Assembly (NCBI GenBank): GCA_020350085.1
Contig: CP070706.1
Span: forward strand, 1,292,655 to 1,312,151
Source: Acidobacteriota bacterium
GTDB taxonomy: Bacteria > Acidobacteriota > Polarisedimenticolia > J045
Length of the DNA: 19,497 bases
Direction: 5' to 3'
In this document: piece by piece, positions 15,003 to 19,497 of the stretch
How positions within the stretch are numbered: position 1 is the first letter of the stretch
Layout of the letters: each line of letters starts with the position of its first letter
Made by a program: the position numbers and the translations under genes
The notes under the pieces: model-generated
Database searches by the model: none
Seen by the model: the letters and a program-made list of their open reading frames with translations, nothing else
What the model was told of the DNA's origin: nothing

Positions 15003-15515
15003 TCAGGCCTTTCCTTCCACGCCGGGTCCGAAGCGCTCCTTCAGGCGCGCCAGAACCGACGCCGGGACCAGTCCGGAGACATCTCCCCCCAGCCTTGCGA
15101 TCTCGCGCACGAGCCGTGATGAGATGAACGAGACATCCTCGCTGGCCGTCAGAAACACGGTTTCGAGCCCCGGCTTGAGCCGTCGATTCATCAGCGACAT
15201 CTGCAGCTCGTACTCGACGTCGCTGACCGCACGCAGCCCGCGAACGATGATCTGAGCACCGACCTCGGCCGCGAAGTCGGTCAGCAAGCCATCGAACGCC
15301 GTCACCGTGACGGCCGGGAGCTTCTCCGCGGACACTGCCTGGGCGATCATCTCGCGCCGCTCGTCGATGTCGAACATCGGCGCCTTAGACGTGTTGCGCA
15401 GCACGGCCACGATCAGCGTTCCGAACAGCTCGCTCGAGCGCCGCATCACATCCAGGTGGCCCTTGGTGACCGGATCGAAAGAGCCTGGGTAGATCGCCGT
15501 CATCGCCGCCGTCAT
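15003..15515 (-). CDS. coaD: Phosphopantetheine adenylyltransferase
   Basis: Transfers AMP from ATP to 4'-phosphopantetheine, the penultimate step of coenzyme A synthesis; cytoplasmic hexamer. 170 aa. The nucleotidyltransferase signature is AIYPGSFDPVTKGH with the T/HxGH motif at 17-20. GLRAVSDVEYELQMSLMNRRL and the C-terminal EDVSFISSRLVREIA with GGDVSGLVP are CoaD-specific. ATG 15515 overlaps the recN stop as ATGA. A second in-frame ATG at 15503 would drop four residues and is equally plausible, because homologues usually begin just before the IYPGSFDP strand. Confidence 0.97.
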   Translation of the reverse strand: MTAAMTAIYPGSFDPVTKGHLDVMRRSSELFGTLIVAVLRNTSKAPMFDIDERREMIAQAVSAEKLPAVTVTAFDGLLTDFAAEVGAQIIVRGLRAVSDVEYELQMSLMNRRLKPGLETVFLTASEDVSFISSRLVREIARLGGDVSGLVPASVLARLKERFGPGVEGKA

Positions 15516-17293
15516 CGCGATGCCTTCCGCGACTGTTTATTTCCCCCGCCGTCGTGTCCCACTAGCGCTTCCATCATCGCCTCGGCGTGTCGCCGCGCCG
15601 TCTCGGTCACCAAGCTGCCGCCGAGCATGCGGGCCAGCTCCTCAATTCTATCTTCGAGATCCTCGAGCGTCCTGACCACGGCGACCGTCCGCCCGGAGCG
15701 GTGCTTCTTGTTGACCCTCACGTGGGTCTCGCCGCGGACGGCCACCTGGGGTAGGTGCGTGATGCAGATCACCTGATGATGGCGAGAAACGGCGGACAGA
15801 AACTCGCCCAGCTGCTCGGCCGCCTCGCCTCCGAGGCCCTGATCGACCTCGTCGAAAAGCAGCGTTCGTCGTGGCAGCTGCCCTTCGAGCGCGACGTCGA
15901 TCGCCAGCATCAGCCGGCTCAGCTCGCCTCCGGAGGCGACCTTCCTGAGCGGACGAGATGGCTCGCCCGGATTCGCCCGCAAGTAGAACTCGACCGCGTC
16001 CAGGCCGTGCGGGGCGAGGCCTGTCGGGACGGGTCCGGATGACCGAGAGCTCGTTACGCCGGGGCTCGCTCCGTCCGGACTCACCGCGTCCTCGCCCTCG
16101 ACGACTACTTCGAGCTCGGCGCGAGGCATCGCGAGCCCTCTCATCAGCTCACCGACGCGGGCCGCCAGCCGGCCCGCCGTCCGCTCGCGCGCCTCGTGAA
16201 GCTTCTCGGCCGCCTGCCTGTACGCCGCGAAGTGGGATTCGCGATGCTCGGTGAGCTGTTCCTGTGAGCCGCGCTGGTCGGTCAGGGAATCGAGCTCCAT
16301 CCGCATCTGCTCCACGTCGTTCAGGATCTGCTCGATCGGAAGGCCGTCGAAGCGCCGCCGGAGCCGCTCGAGCGCATGCAAACGATCCTCGATCTCACTC
16401 AACCGAGCCGGGTCGGGCGCGACATCGTCGAGCCCGCCGCGAAGCTCGAGCGTGATCTCGTTGACCAGGGCGCGCAGATCTTCGAGCCGTTCGGCGAGAT
16501 CCTCGTAGAGCGCTCCGTGTTCGGCCTGCGCGCGCAGTCGTCTGCCCGCTGCATGAATCTGCTCGACGGCAGCCCCCTCGCCCTCGTAAAGCAGCTCGAG
16601 CGCCCCACGAAGTGCCTCACCGATCTCCTCGGCATGGCGCAGCCGGTCCCGTTCTTGTCGAAGCTCGGCCTCCTCACCCGCCAGCGGAGCGATCTGGTCG
16701 ATTTCCGCGAGCCGAAACTCGAGCAGCTCGCGCCGAGACTCGCGCGCCGCGGCGCGCTCGGAAAGCTCGTGAAGACGAGCCGCGATCTCGCGCAACGCCG
16801 CGTGCGCGACGCGCACCGATTCGAGCAGGTCGTGATGCTGGCCGAATCGATCGAGTATTTCGCGATGAGTCTCCGGTTGTAGCAGCGTCTGCTGCTCGTG
16901 CTGCCCGTGCATCTCGACCAGCTCGGCCGTGAGCTCCCGAAGCAGCGTTAGCGTGACCGTCGAGCCACCGATCAGCGCCCGAGAACGGCCGTCGGCGCCG
17001 ATCTCGCGTCGAATCAACAGCTCGTTGTCATCGACCTCGTAGCCCGACAGGGCGAGCCTCGACTCGATGTCGCCTCGCTCTCGCAGGTCGAAGACGGCTT
17101 CCACGAGCGCGCGCCGCTCGCCGTCGCGAACCAAGCTCGACTCGCCGCGAGCGCCGAGAGCCAGCGCCAGTGCGTTGACGATGAGCGACTTTCCTGCCCC
17201 GGTCTCCCCGGTGATCAGATTGAGCCCGGGCGAGAACTCGAGCGACACTTGACGGGCGAGGACGAGATTCTCAATGCGCAGCAGACGCAACAT
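15512..17293 (-). CDS. recN: DNA repair protein RecN
   Basis: SMC-like ATPase that helps hold and repair double-strand breaks. 593 aa from ATG 17293. A TTG three codons upstream (17302) is in frame but needless; AAGGG lies about ten bases before the ATG. Walker A GETGAGKS is at 29-36 and the Q-loop region is EMHGQHEQQTLL. Long coiled-coil arms cover ~150-380, rich in Glu/Arg/Leu. The ABC signature SGGELSRLMLAIDVAL and Walker B LLFDEVDQGLGG follow, then the CITHLPQVA motif typical of RecN. A Ser/Pro/Gly-rich insertion (~400-425) precedes DAVEFYLRANPGE. SOS control is usual for recN, but I see no recognisable LexA box in the 69-base gap upstream. Confidence 0.97.
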   Translation of the reverse strand: MLRLLRIENLVLARQVSLEFSPGLNLITGETGAGKSLIVNALALALGARGESSLVRDGERRALVEAVFDLRERGDIESRLALSGYEVDDNELLIRREIGADGRSRALIGGSTVTLTLLRELTAELVEMHGQHEQQTLLQPETHREILDRFGQHHDLLESVRVAHAALREIAARLHELSERAAARESRRELLEFRLAEIDQIAPLAGEEAELRQERDRLRHAEEIGEALRGALELLYEGEGAAVEQIHAAGRRLRAQAEHGALYEDLAERLEDLRALVNEITLELRGGLDDVAPDPARLSEIEDRLHALERLRRRFDGLPIEQILNDVEQMRMELDSLTDQRGSQEQLTEHRESHFAAYRQAAEKLHEARERTAGRLAARVGELMRGLAMPRAELEVVVEGEDAVSPDGASPGVTSSRSSGPVPTGLAPHGLDAVEFYLRANPGEPSRPLRKVASGGELSRLMLAIDVALEGQLPRRTLLFDEVDQGLGGEAAEQLGEFLSAVSRHHQVICITHLPQVAVRGETHVRVNKKHRSGRTVAVVRTLEDLEDRIEELARMLGGSLVTETARRHAEAMMEALVGHDGGGNKQSRKASR

Positions 17294-17362
17294 GGCTGCC
17301 AAGCCCTTTTGCTCGCTTTGGGGCCGGGGTCGTGGGAAGCTAACACTCGCCCAGCGCGGCGG

Positions 17363-17803
17363 TCAACTCTCGAAGTGGGCTGCCGAGCTGCGAATCGCCA
17401 CGTAAGCGACCAAAGCCCAGCCGAGCAAGAACGCCACGCCTCCGATCGGTGTCACCGCACCGAGCCATCGCGGTCCGCCTCCCGCCATGAGATAGAGCGT
17501 GCCGGCGAAGACCACGATGCCAAGCACGAAACAGCTCGCCGCCAGTCTCAACGCCCGCCGACCCCGCAGGCCCACGCGACGCTGTTGGCCCTTCTGGCTG
17601 TGGCCGGGGCTGAGCGGAAACACGCCGAGTAGTACGAGCGCCAGTGCGTGATACATGTGGTAGCGAGCCCCTGTTTCGACGAGGGACCGAGCGTCGCCCT
17701 CTTCGAGCGCATGGGCACCGAACGCGCCGGCCGCCACGGCGAGCAGGCCCGCGATCGCTCCGGTCGTGATCATCCAATGCTCCGACATGTTCACGCTCGT
17801 CAC
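17363..17803 (-). CDS. DUF423 family small membrane protein
   Basis: About 146 aa, four predicted membrane segments (~10-30, ~48-65, ~85-106, ~112-135). It matches the DUF423 family (YgdD/YwdK): GAFGAHAL near residue 30, FAGTLYLMAGG, then TPIGGVAFLLGW. Function unknown; an inner-membrane protein. The start is GTG 17803, overlapping the stop of the preceding gene as GTGA; ATG 17788 (five residues later) is an alternative with equally weak Shine-Dalgarno. A polar, basic stretch (~66-82, SPGHSQKGQQRRVG) between segments two and three is likely a cytoplasmic loop. It is followed by recN after 69 bases with no terminator seen. Confidence 0.9.
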   Translation of the reverse strand: MTSVNMSEHWMITTGAIAGLLAVAAGAFGAHALEEGDARSLVETGARYHMYHALALVLLGVFPLSPGHSQKGQQRRVGLRGRRALRLAASCFVLGIVVFAGTLYLMAGGGPRWLGAVTPIGGVAFLLGWALVAYVAIRSSAAHFES

Positions 17804-18105
17804 GAGCCAGACCGCTCGCGAATCGCGCGCAGCTCGTCTTCCTGCTCACGCTCGATCCGATCTCGGTCCTGCTGATACTCCGTCTCGAGTTGTACGATCT
17901 TCTCGACGTCGCCTTTCGCCCGTGCGTGGTCGATCGCCGAGCGGTGCAGGATCTCGAGCTCGGCCAGCTTTGCACGGGACGCGTCCCGGACACGCGCGAT
18001 CTGCTGCTTCTGCTCCTCGGTGAGCTGAGCGAGCGCTTCGGCAGAATCACGCTCGCGCAACTTTTCCATGGCCAACTCATATGCGGACTTCAGCTCGTCT
18101 CCCAT
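17800..18105 (-). CDS. Small coiled-coil hypothetical protein
   Basis: 101 aa, strongly charged and almost entirely helical by composition: KSAYELAMEKLRERD at the start, then LTEEQKQQIARVRDASRAKL, and a C-terminal QQDRDRIEREQEDELRAI stretch. No Cys, no signal, no membrane segment. I cannot assign a function. The start ATG 18105 has GGAGG nine bases upstream, which supports real translation. It is the first gene of the minus-strand run, faces the SRAP gene divergently, and is coupled to DUF423 by GTGA. Confidence 0.8.
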   Translation of the reverse strand: MGDELKSAYELAMEKLRERDSAEALAQLTEEQKQQIARVRDASRAKLAELEILHRSAIDHARAKGDVEKIVQLETEYQQDRDRIEREQEDELRAIRERSGS

Positions 18106-18224
18106 AGCCTCGCGCCTCCACCCGGCCCTACCCCGGTCACCCGAGCGACCTCGACGCCGCTCGAGATGGAGAGGGTATTCTATCGGCTGGCACCGCGCCG
18201 CCAGAAAGGAGCTTCGCCCGTTTC
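18106..18224. promoter_or_regulatory. Divergent intergenic region, promoters not resolved
   Basis: 119 bases between the minus-strand coiled-coil gene and the plus-strand SRAP gene; it must hold promoters for both. A shared AT-rich patch gives TATTCT (18176-18181, plus) and TAGAAT (18182-18177, minus), each 4-5 of 6 to a -10 box, but neither has a convincing -35 at 16-18 bases. AAAGGAG (18205-18211) is the SRAP ribosome-binding site, 13 bases from its ATG, longer than usual. Confidence 0.4.
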
Positions 18225-18899
18225 ATGTGCGGTCGCTTCACGTTGACGTCAGCGCCCGAGATCGTCGCCGCGCTGCTGGGGCTCGAGACCGAAGCCGTCT
18301 CGCTCGCCCCGCGTTTCAACATCGCGCCGACCCAGCAGGTCCCGGTGCTGGTTCGGACGGGCTCCAGCGAGCCGCGGGAGCTCGTGTCGATGCGCTGGGG
18401 ACTGATTCCGTCGTGGTCCAAGGATCCTGCCATCGGGTCGCGGCTGATCAACGCGCGCTCGGAGACGGCGGCCGAGAAGCCGTCGTTCCGCGCCGCCCTG
18501 CGCCGGCGCCGCTGTCTGATTCCTGCGGACGGATTCTTCGAGTGGGCGGCTCAGGACGATCGCAAACGGCCCTACTTGATCCGCATGGCCGATGGTTCGC
18601 CGTTCGTCTTCGCGGGTCTGTGGGAGGGCTGGCGAGCGGACGACGACGCCCCGATCGTCTCCTGTACGATTCTGACCACGACGGCCAACGCGAAGCTCGC
18701 GAAGCTGCACCATCGTATGCCCGTGATCGTGCCGGCCGAGGCGTTCGAGCGCTGGCTCGACCCCGACCAGCAGGATCCCGCTGGTGTACGCGACTTGATG
18801 GGCCCCTACACGCACTCTGAAATGAGCTACACCGCCGTTTCGACGTGGGTCAACGATCCGCGCCACGACGACCCACGCTGCATCGCTCCAGCGACCTGA
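18225..18899 (+). CDS. SRAP domain protein (YedK/HMCES type)
   Basis: Forms a thiazolidine crosslink with abasic sites in single-stranded DNA and so shields them. 224 aa, the family's usual length. After Met removal Cys2 (MCGRFTL) is the crosslinking residue. Other active-site positions fit YedK: Asn76 and Arg78 (LINARSET), Glu106 (PADGFFEW) and His163 (HHRMPVI). The loop APRFNIAPTQ at ~28-37 is also characteristic. It starts a plus-strand pair, with the EVE-domain gene 20 bases downstream. Older annotations call this family SOS response-associated peptidase. Confidence 0.96.
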   Translation: MCGRFTLTSAPEIVAALLGLETEAVSLAPRFNIAPTQQVPVLVRTGSSEPRELVSMRWGLIPSWSKDPAIGSRLINARSETAAEKPSFRAALRRRRCLIPADGFFEWAAQDDRKRPYLIRMADGSPFVFAGLWEGWRADDDAPIVSCTILTTTANAKLAKLHHRMPVIVPAEAFERWLDPDQQDPAGVRDLMGPYTHSEMSYTAVSTWVNDPRHDDPRCIAPAT

Positions 18900-18919
18900 C
18901 GGCGACGAGCGGCCTCGCG

Positions 18920-19387
18920 ATGCGCTACTGGTTGATCAAGTCCGAACCGAGCGAGTACTCGTTTGACGACCTGCTTCGCGAGCCCGGCAGCACCGCCCGC
19001 TGGGACGGTGTGCGCAACTACCAAGCCCGCAATTACCTCCGGCAGATGCGCCGCGGCGACCGTGTGCTGTTCTACCACTCGAGCATCCCCGCACCGGCCA
19101 TCGTCGGCCTCGCGACCGTCGCGGCCGAAGCCTACCCCGACCCGACACAGTACGACGAGGCGTCGGAGGGCCACGATCCGAAAGCCAGACCCGGCCAACC
19201 GCGCTGGTTCGCCGTCGACATCCGTGCGGACGCCGCGCTGGCCCGGCCGATCACGCGTGGCGAACTGCGCACCGCACGCGGACTCGCGTCGATGGCGTTG
19301 CTGCAGCGAGGACAGCGTCTGTCCGTCATGCCGATCGCGGCCGCTGAGTGGCGCCGGATCGTCGCTCTCGCAACCGAATCGAGGTGA
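18920..19387 (+). CDS. EVE domain-containing protein
   Basis: 155 aa, a single EVE domain (PUA/YTH-like fold), the THYN1 family proposed to read modified bases in DNA or RNA. Signature motifs: MRYWLIKSEPSEYSFDDL at the start, WDGVRNYQARNYLRQM, GDRVLFYHSS, IVGLATVAAEAYPDPTQYD, and a final beta strand before the variable end. The frame is open upstream to 18845 but that part overlaps the SRAP gene; ATG 18920 gives the normal family length. Probably cotranscribed with SRAP. Ligand unknown. Confidence 0.95.
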   Translation: MRYWLIKSEPSEYSFDDLLREPGSTARWDGVRNYQARNYLRQMRRGDRVLFYHSSIPAPAIVGLATVAAEAYPDPTQYDEASEGHDPKARPGQPRWFAVDIRADAALARPITRGELRTARGLASMALLQRGQRLSVMPIAAAEWRRIVALATESR

Positions 19388-19497
19388 GCCCTCAACGGTG
19401 CGTGCTCGAGCCGATCTAGCGGCGGGCGGCCGAGGCTTCGTTCGCGCTCGTGGCGCTGTTTGCACTGCAGGAGTGTCATCTCGCCGCTGCGGCGCCG
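19388..19497. other. Right edge, no gene assigned
   Basis: 110 bases after the EVE stop. Frames on both strands are partly open, but the fragment is too short to recognise a product and I see no clear start, promoter or terminator. Confidence 0.3.

Noticed and set aside
13288..15255. Long open frame on the plus strand across nfeD and slipin
   Set aside because: It is antisense to two well-recognised genes; its product is rich in Arg, His, Gln and Asp with no domain. Long antisense frames are expected at this GC content. The same holds for the plus-strand frames over 360-2903.
19388..19497. Start of another gene at the right edge
   Set aside because: Frames are open but too short; no start codon with a ribosome-binding site and no recognisable motif.

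Overview
This is a GC-rich, gene-dense stretch from a Gram-negative-type bacterium. It carries Lnt, an outer-membrane-style lipoprotein signal and a DnaK with the Gram-negative-type insertion. The mix of a lipoprotein TPR-sulfatase, a NfeD/slipin pair and an hrcA-grpE-dnaK-dnaJ-prmA cluster fits an uncultured Acidobacteriota or Myxococcota/deltaproteobacterial-grade genome. That placement is inference from gene content, not from a marker-gene comparison. Almost everything lies on the minus strand; only the last two genes are on the plus strand. I see no rRNA, tRNA, CRISPR array, IS element or prophage.

Layout in minus-strand transcription order, from right to left: a small coiled-coil protein and a DUF423 membrane protein (18105-17363); recN and coaD (17293-15003); an envelope block of nfeD, slipin, a GGDEF diguanylate cyclase, a SPOR-domain protein and lnt (14916-9568); a 16-codon PQG-repeat small ORF (9540-9490); and prfB with its programmed +1 frameshift (9485-8387). 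A clear promoter at 8288-8316 then drives the heat-shock operon hrcA-grpE-dnaK-dnaJ-prmA, followed by a TPR-sulfatase lipoprotein that runs off the left edge (8206-1). Divergently on the plus strand lie a SRAP/HMCES-type abasic-site protein and an EVE-domain protein (18225-19387). Many neighbours share 4-nt stop/start overlaps (ATGA or GTGA), which implies strong translational coupling.

Functional logic: the left half is protein quality control (HrcA repressor, the KJE chaperones, L11 methylation) with an unexpected sulfatase-superfamily enzyme attached. The middle is envelope maintenance (membrane protease partner NfeD, slipin scaffold, SPOR peptidoglycan-binding protein, lipoprotein N-acylation) with a c-di-GMP enzyme embedded in it, and translation termination (RF2) at its end. 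The right end is DNA repair (RecN, SRAP) with CoA synthesis.

Most worth a second look: (1) the lnt/small ORF/prfB junction, where the small ORF is in frame with lnt beyond its UGA and stops at UAG four bases before the prfB start, upstream of the RF2 autoregulatory frameshift; (2) the hrcA promoter, which reads both as sigma70 and as a sigma32-like heat-shock promoter, has no CIRCE, and carries repeats in its leader; and (3) the sulfatase-superfamily lipoprotein with Thr in place of the formylglycine Cys.
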